Notes: generated by a model from the sequence alone, not told the origin. Shown: positions 33,977-42,316, counted from the first letter of the stretch. The stretch is DNA of 44,736 bases from UBA6265 sp964526965 (GCA_964526965.1 CAZGML010000022.1:1-44736); one strand, 5' to 3'. Program-made: numbers and translations.

Positions 33977-35878
33977 TTACTCTTCCGGATTCCAGTTCCA
34001 GTTCGCAATGTTCCAATAGTCGTAACTGAACGCTGCTCGTGCGATGTTGTTGACGTTTAGCCGCTTGTTGTTGGCGCGCGGGTTGTTCGCGAGCACAATC
34101 GGCAGAACCACATCGTTATGGATCACGAGGTCGTTCATCTCGACAAAGAGCTCAGTGAGGCGATCGGGATCGAGCTCTCGCTGCGCAGCTTCGAACGCCG
34201 CATCATAGTCCTCATTTTGCCAGCGGCTGTTGTTACCACCGTTCCAGCCATTGCTGGCCTGGGCGATGTTGGCACCATCCGGTCCGGCGTACCACAGCTC
34301 CATGTAGCTGAGCGCGCGCGGGTTGTTCGGCACACTCTGGTAGAGGCTGAAGTCCCAGTAGAACTTGTAGATGTTGTCGTCGTTACCAGCACTGGCATCG
34401 AAGTAGATGCCGGAATCGATCTGCTCGAGCTGAACGCGGAAACCGAGTTCCTGCAGGTTAGCCTGCACAACGCTCTGGATCTTCTGGCGGACGGAGTTCA
34501 CGCTGGTGGCGAACATCACGTCGAGCGTGACGCCATCCTTCTCGCGCACGCCGTCGTCGTTGAGCTCCCAGCCAGCATCCTCAAGGGTCTGCCTGGCCTT
34601 CTCCGGATCGTATTCGTACTCAGTCGACTGGCTGATGACTTCCTCATCGCCATACACAACGTTTGTCGCGAGTTCCTGGCCAAAGCCGTAGAAGTTCTCG
34701 ACCATCTGCTGGCGGTTCACGCCCAAAACGATTGCGCGGCGCACGGCGTCATCAGTGAGATACGGGTGCGGAGTGTTCATTTCACTTCGCTGGCCGTCCA
34801 CTTCCTGGTTGGGATCCGAGAAGTTGAAGTTGATGCGCTCCACGGTTACGGAGATGCCCGGGATAGCAAGGATTTCACCTGGCGAATCCTCGGACTCCAT
34901 TTCCTCGAGGATGTCTGGCTCAAGCGCGAGGTTCCATGCGTAGTCGAACTCACCAGTCTGGATTACAGCACGGGCTGCAGCGGCAGCATCGCCACCACCC
35001 TTGAGCACAACCGTCTGGAAGAACGGCTTGTTCGGATCACGGTAATTCTCGTTCGCCTGGTAGATCGCCTCGTCGTTCGGGGTGAACGATTCCACCACAT
35101 ACGGTCCGGTACCAATCGGGTTCACCACAAAATCGTCGTGTGCGCCTTCGACTTCGAGGATGTGCTTCGGATACACATACCCGGTACTGGAGCCGGCGAA
35201 TGGGTCAAACCAGAACGGATTGCTCTGCTTGAAGGTCACACGGATGGTGAGATCATCCACGATTTCCCAGGAATCGATCGGTTCGTAACTGTTGATATTG
35301 ACAGAGTTGTTGTCTGGGTTCAGTACCCAGTCGATGGTGAAGCCAACGTCTTCAGATGTCAGCGGCTCGCCGTCGCTCCAAACAACATCAGGCAGCAGGT
35401 GAAGTTCGACCCACGTGAGGTCTTCAGCCAACTGGCCGTTCTCTACCGAGGGGAGCTCGGTGAGCAGGTTCGGCACCATGATCGCTTCTGGTGTGTAGTG
35501 GATCAGTGGTTCCAGCACAATCTGGGCGGCCAGGAAGTCCTTGGTACCAGAGCTAATGTGCGGGCTCATAAGTGTTGGAGCCTGCCACTGAATGAGGTTT
35601 ACCTCGCCACCTTCACCGCGGGTTTGTCCCTCAGTGTTCTCGGACGGGATACCTGGTGCACCAGCTTCGGGGCTGGCTGCCGGAGTGCCATCTGCACCCT
35701 GATAGACGGCGAAACCGTTGCGGAATCCGTTTTTCGCGGAAACACCAACTGCGTTGGCCAGCACAAGAGCTGCGCCGCCAGCGACACCGAGGCCTGCGGC
35801 CCGATGCATAAAGTCGCGTCGAGAAATCTCACCGGAAGCGAGCCCATCGACCAAAGTTCGAAGTTTACCGTTCTGCAC
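33977..35878 (-). CDS. SBP8: family-5 ABC substrate-binding protein with extended linker
   Basis: This 633-residue protein most likely starts with GTG at 35878, preceded by AAAGGGA; a further 12 codons upstream are open but lack a ribosome site. The motif is S19-R-R-D-F-M24. The signal core is followed by VSAKNGFRNGFAVYQGADG, an extra stretch not seen in the siblings, then TPAASPEAG. It is the one member without Gln right after the likely cleavage site. The domain has QWQAPTLMSPHISSGTKDF and DPNQEVDGQRSEMNTPHP, ending DYWNIANWNWNPEE. Confidence 0.93.
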   Translation of the reverse strand: MQNGKLRTLVDGLASGEISRRDFMHRAAGLGVAGGAALVLANAVGVSAKNGFRNGFAVYQGADGTPAASPEAGAPGIPSENTEGQTRGEGGEVNLIQWQAPTLMSPHISSGTKDFLAAQIVLEPLIHYTPEAIMVPNLLTELPSVENGQLAEDLTWVELHLLPDVVWSDGEPLTSEDVGFTIDWVLNPDNNSVNINSYEPIDSWEIVDDLTIRVTFKQSNPFWFDPFAGSSTGYVYPKHILEVEGAHDDFVVNPIGTGPYVVESFTPNDEAIYQANENYRDPNKPFFQTVVLKGGGDAAAAARAVIQTGEFDYAWNLALEPDILEEMESEDSPGEILAIPGISVTVERINFNFSDPNQEVDGQRSEMNTPHPYLTDDAVRRAIVLGVNRQQMVENFYGFGQELATNVVYGDEEVISQSTEYEYDPEKARQTLEDAGWELNDDGVREKDGVTLDVMFATSVNSVRQKIQSVVQANLQELGFRVQLEQIDSGIYFDASAGNDDNIYKFYWDFSLYQSVPNNPRALSYMELWYAGPDGANIAQASNGWNGGNNSRWQNEDYDAAFEAAQRELDPDRLTELFVEMNDLVIHNDVVLPIVLANNPRANNKRLNVNNIARAAFSYDYWNIANWNWNPEE

Positions 35879-36047
35879 TATGAGTCCCTTTCTATTGGAA
35901 CTGATAAAACGCACGCCCGTCTACGGATCGACGTCACGGCAGGTACGCGGAATGGTCCTCGTTGGCCCACCACGGTATTGATCACTTGAACGCTTGCGTG
36001 AACTGTACCCGAGACGTCGTCCTCTCGACAAGGAAAGAAACTTCCGA

Positions 36048-37910
36048 TTACGGCTCCTCCCCTTCTGCCAGGTTCCAGTTGGCGATGTTGGCATATGCGC
36101 CCGAGAATGATCCGCTGATCAGGTTCTTGAGCCGCAGTCGGTGCGCCCCGACACTGCCACCACCAACGACAACGATTGGAACAATGGCGTTGTCTTCAAT
36201 GACCATGTCACTCATTTGTACGAACTTGTCGACGAGCGCATCGGGATCGGTTTCGCTGCGCGCCGACCGCCAGATTTCGTCGTACTCGTCGTTGATCCAG
36301 CGGATGTTGTTGCTGCCGCTCCATCCGTTCGATTCCTGTGCGACGTTCTCGCGATCGGGGCCGCTGTACCACTGCTCCATATACGAGAGCGGCCGTGTGC
36401 CTCCCTGCGGCATGATGTAAAGCATGAGATCCCACGGGAACTTGTTGAAGCTCTGGTCGTTACCAGGCGAGGCGTCGAAGAAGATACCGGAATCCACGGT
36501 CTCCAGCCGTATACTGAAGCCGATATCCTGCAGGTTTGATTGCACAACGGTCTGAGTTTTCTGGCGTCGACTTGCGATCGGCGAAGCGAAGATGAGCTCC
36601 AGCTCAACGCCGTCCTTCTTGCGAACATCGCCATCCATCACCCAACCGGCGTCCTCAAGAACCTGGGCGGCAGCTTCGGGATCGTAGTTATATTCCGTGT
36701 TGGGGGAATCAAGCAGCGGGTCGCCTGCGATAACATCCTTGGCGGCGGTTGCACCCATGCCATAGAACTCATCGGAGATCAACTGGCGATTGATTCCCAA
36801 CGCCATCGCTTCACGCACCGCCGGATCAGAAAGAATCGGGTGTGGTGTGTTCATCTCGCTGATCTGACCGTCGACTTCCGTCCACGGATCGCTATGGTTG
36901 ATCGCCATGCGCTCGATGTTCACTGGCGGTGTGGGCACGACAACGCCGTTGGAATCCTCGCCAAGCATGCTTTCCAGCACTTCGGGTTCTACCTGTGGCC
37001 CCCAGGCGAAATCGAACTCGCCTGTTTGCAACACTGCGCGCGCAGCGGCCGGGGCATCGCCACCACCCTTGAGATAAACGCGCTCAAAGTACGGCTTGTT
37101 TGGTTCGCGGAAGTGCTCGTTAACAACGTAGATGATCTCGTCGTTCGGAACGAAGCTCTCAACCTTGTACGGCCCGGTGCCGACAGGATTCGTCACGAAA
37201 TCATCATGCGCGCCTTCGACTTCGAGAATGTGCTTCGGATAAAGCGGTCCGTTTGTATAGCTGGTGAACGGTTCAAACCAGAACGGGTTGACTTCGCTAA
37301 ACGTCACGAGCGCAGAGAGCTCGTCGACAACCTCGACGGACTCAATTATCTCGTACGAACCACGCGCTGTAGCAGAGTTATCCGGATCCAACACCCAATT
37401 AATGGTGAACTCGATGTCCTCTGCGGTTACGGGTTCGCCATCGCTCCAGAGGAGCCCTTCCTTGAGGCGAAGCGTTACGGAGCGGCCATCTTCCGCGAGG
37501 AGTCCATTCTCAATCGTCGGCAATTCATCTATCAGCACGCCGTAAAGCTGCGCATCTGGCAGGTAATCGAGCAGTGGCTCGATGACGATGCGAGCAGCAT
37601 CGTAATCCTTATATCCGGTAGATACGTGGGGACTCAGGATAGTGGGCGCCTGGTACTGAATAATGCGAACTTCGCCGCCTGCACCACGTTCCTGGTTCTC
37701 CGTGCCTTCGTCGAACGGTGTGCCATCCGTTGCGAAAACATCTTCGCCCTCAGGCGTTGCATCTTGCGCAGACACCCGAGATGTGACCGCAGCGATCAGT
37801 GCCGGTCCCATACCTAACGCCGCGGCGGCCCTGGCAAACTGACGGCGAGAGATATCGCCATTCCTAAGCCGGGAAACGAGCTCACTACCTGTGGTTATGT
37901 TCGCTGACAT
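36048..37910 (-). CDS. SBP9: family-5 ABC substrate-binding protein, twin of SBP10
   Basis: This 620-residue protein starts at an ATG with AAAGGAT seven bases upstream. The motif is S21-R-R-Q-F-A26, with cleavage at VSA|Q before DATPEGEDVFATDGTP. With SBP10 it forms a distinct pair: QYQAPTILSPHVSTGYKD (Tyr for the usual Trp), DAQLYGVLIDELP, NHSDPWTEVDGQISEMNTPHP-type insertion with Ile for Arg, and ASPIASRRQKTQ where others have TSVNxVRQKTQ. It ends AYANIANWNLAEGEEP. No good terminator follows, only a 5-bp stem near 36010-36030, so some transcripts may run into SBP8. Confidence 0.94.
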   Translation of the reverse strand: MSANITTGSELVSRLRNGDISRRQFARAAAALGMGPALIAAVTSRVSAQDATPEGEDVFATDGTPFDEGTENQERGAGGEVRIIQYQAPTILSPHVSTGYKDYDAARIVIEPLLDYLPDAQLYGVLIDELPTIENGLLAEDGRSVTLRLKEGLLWSDGEPVTAEDIEFTINWVLDPDNSATARGSYEIIESVEVVDELSALVTFSEVNPFWFEPFTSYTNGPLYPKHILEVEGAHDDFVTNPVGTGPYKVESFVPNDEIIYVVNEHFREPNKPYFERVYLKGGGDAPAAARAVLQTGEFDFAWGPQVEPEVLESMLGEDSNGVVVPTPPVNIERMAINHSDPWTEVDGQISEMNTPHPILSDPAVREAMALGINRQLISDEFYGMGATAAKDVIAGDPLLDSPNTEYNYDPEAAAQVLEDAGWVMDGDVRKKDGVELELIFASPIASRRQKTQTVVQSNLQDIGFSIRLETVDSGIFFDASPGNDQSFNKFPWDLMLYIMPQGGTRPLSYMEQWYSGPDRENVAQESNGWSGSNNIRWINDEYDEIWRSARSETDPDALVDKFVQMSDMVIEDNAIVPIVVVGGGSVGAHRLRLKNLISGSFSGAYANIANWNLAEGEEP

Positions 37911-37950
37911 TGTGGATCCTTTTGAGTTATAGAGATAACAGTTACAACAG

Positions 37951-38016
37951 GACTTCCACGCAACGCTGCGTAGGTACGGGCATCGACGCCCACAGCAGTC
38001 TCTCCGGGCACCTCCT
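37951..38016 (-). promoter_or_regulatory. Structured leader of SBP9, shared with SBP10
   Basis: In the minus-strand RNA: AGGTGCCC, a GGAGAGA stretch, hairpin GGGCG-TCGA-TGCCC (5 bp with one G-U), then a linker CGTACC, and a second hairpin ACGCA-GCGT-TGCGT. The same order occurs before SBP10. It lies 40-105 bases before the start codon. Confidence 0.5.
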
Positions 38017-38064
38017 TTTTAATTTTGTTAGCGCGTTCTTCAATTCGCGCGTTCGCGATTAAGC

Positions 38065-38097
38065 GATCAGGGTGTTCCGGGAATCGTACGCCTGATC
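38065..38097. repeat. Inverted repeat upstream of SBP9
   Basis: GATCAGG (38065-38071) and CCTGATC (38091-38097) are perfect inverted arms 19 bases apart; the right arm is part of the palindrome CTGATCAG (38092-38099). It lies between the SBP10 terminator and the SBP9 leader, where an operator could sit. Confidence 0.35.
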
Positions 38098-38149
38098 AGT
38101 TTTTGTGGCAACCTCCGATTCAAATTTCGCCACATAAACGAACTCCGGG

Positions 38150-38173
38150 CGCGGAGCCGCATATGGCTCCGCG
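38150..38173 (-). terminator. Hairpin terminator of SBP10
   Basis: CGCGGAGCC and GGCTCCGCG form a perfect 9-bp stem with a 6-base loop, 57 bases past the SBP10 stop. The minus-strand tail lacks a long T-run (CGGAGTTCGTTTA). Confidence 0.6.
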
Positions 38174-38229
38174 ATAATCAGCCCACCGTTGCTCATGCCG
38201 GCTAGTAAGAGCTCCGGATTCCAATGGGT

Positions 38230-40086
38230 TTATTCCTCGGCAAGATTCCAGTTCGCAACGTTGGCATATGCACCGGAGAACGCACCAGATATGAGGTTAT
38301 CCATGCGCAATCGGTCAGCAGCAATGTGACCACCGCCCACCACAACGATAGGAACGATGACGAAGTTGTGAACCACCATGTCGTTCATGGCGATGAACTT
38401 CTCCAGTAGTGCATCGGGGTCGGTTTCTGACCGGGCAGATCGATAGATCTCGTCGTACTCGTCATTGATCCAGCGGATGTTGTTACTGCCGCTCCATCCG
38501 TTCGATTCTTGTGCGACGTTCTCGCGATCGGGACCGCTATACCACTGCTCCATATAGGTGAGAGGTCGGGTGCTTCCCTGCGGCATGACGTAGAGCATGA
38601 GGTCCCACGGGAACTTGTTGAAGCTCTGGTCGTTACCAGGCGAGGCGTCGAAGAAGATGCCGGAATCCACGGTCTCCAATTGAATGTTGAAGCCGATCTC
38701 CTGCAAGTTTGCCTGTATGACCGACTGCGTTTTCTGCCGGCGACTGGCGATCGGCGAGGCGAAGACGAAATCGAGCTCAATGCCATCCTTCTCGCGGATA
38801 CCATCATCGTTGAGCACCCAGCCAGCGTCTTCAAGCACCTGGGCCGCGGCATCGGGATCGTAGATATACTCAGTGTTCGGCGAGTTCAATTCTGGCGCGC
38901 CGTTGATCACATCCTTCGCCGCAACGGATCCCATACCGTAGAACTCTTCAGAAATCAGTTCGCGATTGATACCCAGCATCATCGCTTCCCGAACTGCCGG
39001 ATCGCTAAAGGCAGGGTGCGGTGTGTTCATTTCACTGACCTGGCCATCGACTTCTGTCCACGGGTCACTGTGGTTGATCGCCATGCGCTCGACACTTGCT
39101 GGTGGAATCGGCACGACCGATCCAACAGCGTCATCTCCCAGCATGCTGTTCAGAACATCCGGTTCAATTGCGGGTCCCCAGGCAAAATCGAACTCACCTG
39201 TCTGCAACACTGCACGCGCAGCGGCCGGGGCATCACCACCACCCTTGAGATAGACACTCTCAAAGTATGGCTTGTTCGGTTCACGATAATTTTCATTGAC
39301 CGCGAAGACGATCTCATCGTTGGGTACAAAGTTCTCGACCACGTACGGACCGGTACCGATTGGGTTCACCACGAAGTCATCATGCGCACCTTCAACTTCG
39401 AGAATATGTTTGGGATAGAGCGGTCCATTTGTGTAACTGGTGAATGGCTCGAACCAGAGTGGATTCGGCTCGCTGAAGTTCACGAGTATGGTGAGCTCAT
39501 CCTGCACTTCTACGGATTCGATAACCTCATATGCGCCAGCGGAGGTCGCCGCATTATCGGGATCCATTACCCAGTTAATTGTGAACTCGATGTCCTCAGC
39601 CGTTACGGGTTCACCATCGCTCCAGAGCAATCCTTCCTTGAGGCGCAGCGTGACAGAACGACCATCTTCTGCAAGGAGCCCATTCTCAAGCGACGGCAAT
39701 TCATCGATGAGCACGCCGTAAAGCTGTGCGTCTGGCAGGTAATCGAGCAGCGGTTCGATGACGAAACGCGCGGCATCGAAATCCTTGTAGCCGGTGGACA
39801 CGTGGGGGCTCAGGATTGTGGGCGCCTGGAACTGGATGATTCGTAGTTCGCCTCCCTCACCACGTGTCTGATTCTCGGTACCGACATCGTTAGGGGTGCC
39901 GTCAGTGGCGAATACATCTTCGCCCTCAGGCGTTGCGTCCTGCGCGACCACTCGCGTGGATATCGCGGAAATGATTGCCGGAGAGAGGCCAAGTGCCGTA
40001 GCCGCCCTGGCAAACTGACGGCGGGAAATCTCGCCATTGCGAAGCTGGGTGATCAGTGAAGTATCGGGACCTGAAGTCGTAGACAT
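38230..40086 (-). CDS. SBP10: family-5 ABC substrate-binding protein, twin of SBP9
   Basis: This 618-residue protein starts at an ATG preceded by AGAGGAT; 15 further upstream codons are open but unsupported. The signal is S21-R-R-Q-F-A26, with cleavage likely at VVA|Q. It shows QFQAPTILSPHVSTGYKD (Phe for Trp), DPWTEVDGQVSEMNTPHP (Val for Arg) and the same ASPIASRRQKTQ and AYANVANWN ends as SBP9. Identity to SBP9 is high along the whole length, so the pair is the youngest visible duplication. It is the first gene of the array in reading direction and diverges from the VKOR gene. Confidence 0.94.
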   Translation of the reverse strand: MSTTSGPDTSLITQLRNGEISRRQFARAATALGLSPAIISAISTRVVAQDATPEGEDVFATDGTPNDVGTENQTRGEGGELRIIQFQAPTILSPHVSTGYKDFDAARFVIEPLLDYLPDAQLYGVLIDELPSLENGLLAEDGRSVTLRLKEGLLWSDGEPVTAEDIEFTINWVMDPDNAATSAGAYEVIESVEVQDELTILVNFSEPNPLWFEPFTSYTNGPLYPKHILEVEGAHDDFVVNPIGTGPYVVENFVPNDEIVFAVNENYREPNKPYFESVYLKGGGDAPAAARAVLQTGEFDFAWGPAIEPDVLNSMLGDDAVGSVVPIPPASVERMAINHSDPWTEVDGQVSEMNTPHPAFSDPAVREAMMLGINRELISEEFYGMGSVAAKDVINGAPELNSPNTEYIYDPDAAAQVLEDAGWVLNDDGIREKDGIELDFVFASPIASRRQKTQSVIQANLQEIGFNIQLETVDSGIFFDASPGNDQSFNKFPWDLMLYVMPQGSTRPLTYMEQWYSGPDRENVAQESNGWSGSNNIRWINDEYDEIYRSARSETDPDALLEKFIAMNDMVVHNFVIVPIVVVGGGHIAADRLRMDNLISGAFSGAYANVANWNLAEE

Positions 40087-40130
40087 TGTGGATCCTCTGT
40101 GAGCATATGGATAAAGAACCGAACTCGACA

Positions 40131-40190
40131 TCCACGCTTCGTTGCGTAGATACGGGCGTTAACGCCCCGCGCTCTCCATGGGCACCTCTC
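40131..40190 (-). promoter_or_regulatory. Structured leader of SBP10, shared with SBP9
   Basis: The minus-strand RNA reads AGGTGCCC, GGAGAG, hairpin GGGCG-TTAA-CGCCC (5 bp), linker CGTATC, then ACGC-AACGAA-GCGT. Compared with SBP9, the first stem changes G-U to G-C while the loop changes from TCGA to TTAA. Confidence 0.5.
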
Positions 40191-40464
40191 ACTTCTCTAT
40201 TTGTCACAAGCCACTCGGCCAGCAACATTGCACGACGGCAATTTGGGTAGTGAGAACATGGTAAGAGTGGAAGCGATTTTGAGCAAACAAAGTGTGGCAG
40301 TGCCGATAATACCTTGTGTTCGTGCAGTCAATAACGTGAGGATATCTGGTGGCAGTGCGCCCATCACCTATGTAAAATGCACTGCAGTCGAGCAAACCCA
40401 GGGTCGGAAGCGAACCAGGCAATCGGCAGCAGCACCACTCGTTTACCGACCAGAAAGGTTGCAT
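40191..40464. other. Divergent intergenic region of SBP10 and VKOR
   Basis: I see no gene. An open plus frame from 40201 merges into the VKOR gene but lacks coding character and a start with a ribosome site. Promoters for both flanking genes should lie here; a TTGACT...TATTAT pair on the minus strand near 40305-40330 has too short a spacer (14) to be convincing. Confidence 0.4.
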
Positions 40465-41037
40465 GTGAACTCAAATCGCATTTTCTCGTTGTTCCTTGCC
40501 ATAGCGGGGGCTATTGGCACGTTGGCATCCAGCATGCTCATTGTGGAACGCATAGAGTTACTGGAAGACCCCGACTATGTGCCGATGTGCAACATTGGCG
40601 AGGCGCTCAACTGCGCCACAGTGATGACCTCTGACCAGGCGGCCGTATTCGGGTTCCCGAACCCCATCATTGGTATCGTCAGTTTTGCGGTGGTCATGAC
40701 CATTGGAGTGGCCGGCCTTGCCGGCGCATCGTTTAAATCATGGTTCTGGGGCGGATTGCAGCTCGGTGTCATTTTTGCCATCGTTTTCATTCATTGGCTC
40801 ATGTACCACACGCTGGAAAATATCCGCTCACTTTGCCTCTACTGCATGGTGGTTTGGGCGGTGACGGGTCCGCTGTTCTGGTATGTGACCATTCGCAACC
40901 TGGGAGCGTTCGATGATCCGGATTCCGATGAGCCGGGCCTGCTGACAGGCACGTGGCTGAGCCGCTACCACTGGGTGGTGCTGCTCGTTTGGTACGCGAT
41001 TGTGAGTTACCTTGTAGTCAATACATTCTGGCTCTAG
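40465..41037 (+). CDS. Vitamin K epoxide reductase (VKOR) family protein
   Basis: This 190-residue membrane protein has four core helices and an extra C-terminal one. It carries the outer-loop cysteines C42 and C50 (MCNIGEALNC), the following Ser in SDQAAVFGFPNPIIGI, and the active-site CLYC (C124-C127). Bacterial VKOR reoxidises DsbA-like thioredoxins and passes electrons to quinones, making disulfides in exported proteins. No thioredoxin domain is fused and none is adjacent. GTG at 40465 is chosen because AAAGG lies seven bases ahead and the first helix starts at once; the open frame extends 88 codons further upstream without coding character. Confidence 0.88.
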   Translation: MNSNRIFSLFLAIAGAIGTLASSMLIVERIELLEDPDYVPMCNIGEALNCATVMTSDQAAVFGFPNPIIGIVSFAVVMTIGVAGLAGASFKSWFWGGLQLGVIFAIVFIHWLMYHTLENIRSLCLYCMVVWAVTGPLFWYVTIRNLGAFDDPDSDEPGLLTGTWLSRYHWVVLLVWYAIVSYLVVNTFWL

Positions 41038-41065
41038 CACGAATTAAGGTTTGGCAAGAGGGCAC

Positions 41066-41758
41066 ATGGCTGACTCATCGAACACGTTGAAGGAGAGGCA
41101 AAAAGCGCCTGGCTTAACTGCTGGTGTCTTACTGGCCATTGCCACGGTGTTGGGAATATTCAGCGCGGGCGACAACGTCCACGCGTGGGATCTCTCCTTC
41201 GCCCGTTGGATCCAGCAGTGGGAAGGCGGGCTCGGCGAGCTTCTCTACGACGTCGGGGATATGTTGGGTACAACATCGCTCGCTGCCACGGTTACTGGCA
41301 TTGCCCTGGTTATCGCACTTCTATTAAAGCGGGTACAAATATCTGTATTCCTGGTGTTGGTATTGCTGCTCAGACTGGTGGGAACGCAACTCAAGCCCCT
41401 CTTTAACTCTCCACGCCCATCAATGGATGAAGTGAGACTGTTGGAGTCCTTCGACGGCCTGGGCTATCCGAGCGGACATAGCATGACAGCCGCCATGGTG
41501 GCGGCGATGTTGGTGATGATCGCGTGGCGATATGTGGGCGAGGATTGGACAAGACGAGGCATTATCACAGTGGCAGCCTTCGTCGTGATGTTGGTTGGAT
41601 GGAGCCGGGTGTGGTCTGGAGCGCACTGGCCGAGCGATGTGCTCGGCGGCTGGACGTTCGGGATTGCGCTGGTGCTGCTCGCATGGATCTGCGCTGATGT
41701 GATTACAGCCCGCATACCACTCAGGCGACATACGGCTGTAGAAACCTCCAAAGGCTGA
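41066..41758 (+). CDS. PAP2-family membrane phosphatase
   Basis: This 230-residue protein has five or six helices and the three PAP2 motifs: KPLFNSPRP, YPSGHS and SRVWSGAHWPSD. These form the phosphatase centre of lipid phosphatases such as undecaprenyl-diphosphate or phosphatidate phosphatases. The substrate is unknown. ATG at 41066 follows AAGAGGG; TTG at 41051 is possible. It is 28 bases past the VKOR gene, so the two may be one transcript. The 3' end overlaps the converging gene by 38 bases. Confidence 0.9.
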   Translation: MADSSNTLKERQKAPGLTAGVLLAIATVLGIFSAGDNVHAWDLSFARWIQQWEGGLGELLYDVGDMLGTTSLAATVTGIALVIALLLKRVQISVFLVLVLLLRLVGTQLKPLFNSPRPSMDEVRLLESFDGLGYPSGHSMTAAMVAAMLVMIAWRYVGEDWTRRGIITVAAFVVMLVGWSRVWSGAHWPSDVLGGWTFGIALVLLAWICADVITARIPLRRHTAVETSKG

Positions 41759-42230
41759 CAATTACCAGCAACATGGCGATGAACCGCGCCACTGTATCGA
41801 TGGCGCCGTTCGACCTGCCTCGCAGCGATCTCGGCAACACCCAGAATTTCTCACTGCTAAGCGGCAACAAGAGTCGAACGCCAGCATAGGTACAAGCATC
41901 TGAAATGATGTGGCTGAGGAATCCGGCCCCGAAAGCCAAAGCCAGTGCCTGAATTTCTAACTGCGACAGGCTGAACCAACTAAACTGCGAGACTGCGACC
42001 TCAAGCACCACATACAACCCAAGTGCGAGCGCCGCCCCGACAAATACGCTATGACTCACTCCGCGATGTTTGAGCCGCGAACTGAGATCGGAACGAAGGT
42101 CGACCCAATCCGGGTAACCACCACCAGCCATTCCCAGCCACACCGCACCTGCAGCTACCGCCGGGGACAACGAAGCGGCGATAGGCATTGCCACCGCCGC
42201 TCCCAACAGAATGTGTGTTGCTCGTTTCAT
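41721..42230 (-). CDS. YdjM-like membrane-bound metal-dependent hydrolase
   Basis: This 169-residue protein has about four helices and the motifs MKRATHILLG, PDWVD, HRGVSHS and SHIISDACTYAGVRLLLP, typical of the YdjM/LexA-regulated hydrolase family. His and Asp residues in these motifs would bind metal. The substrate is unknown. MKRATH at 42230 fits the family start; the frame is open 21 codons further upstream. Its last 12 codons overlap the PAP2 gene on the opposite strand. Confidence 0.85.
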   Translation of the reverse strand: MKRATHILLGAAVAMPIAASLSPAVAAGAVWLGMAGGGYPDWVDLRSDLSSRLKHRGVSHSVFVGAALALGLYVVLEVAVSQFSWFSLSQLEIQALALAFGAGFLSHIISDACTYAGVRLLLPLSSEKFWVLPRSLRGRSNGAIDTVARFIAMLLVIVSLWRFLQPYVA

Positions 42231-42316
42231 AAGTGCCCCGCATACGTACGCTCGCTTCGAAGCCATTGTACGTTCATCGCGACATGGGGGCAACAGATGC
42301 TATCGAGTGGTGAGAT

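Noticed and set aside
17251..40086. CRISPR array or simple tandem repeat
   Set aside because: The repeated units are whole divergent genes, with no short direct repeats and spacers.
37951..40190. Known riboswitch class in the SBP9/SBP10 leaders
   Set aside because: I compared the layout from memory with TPP, SAM, cobalamin, glycine, guanidine, fluoride and ZTP types. None of their conserved cores is present.
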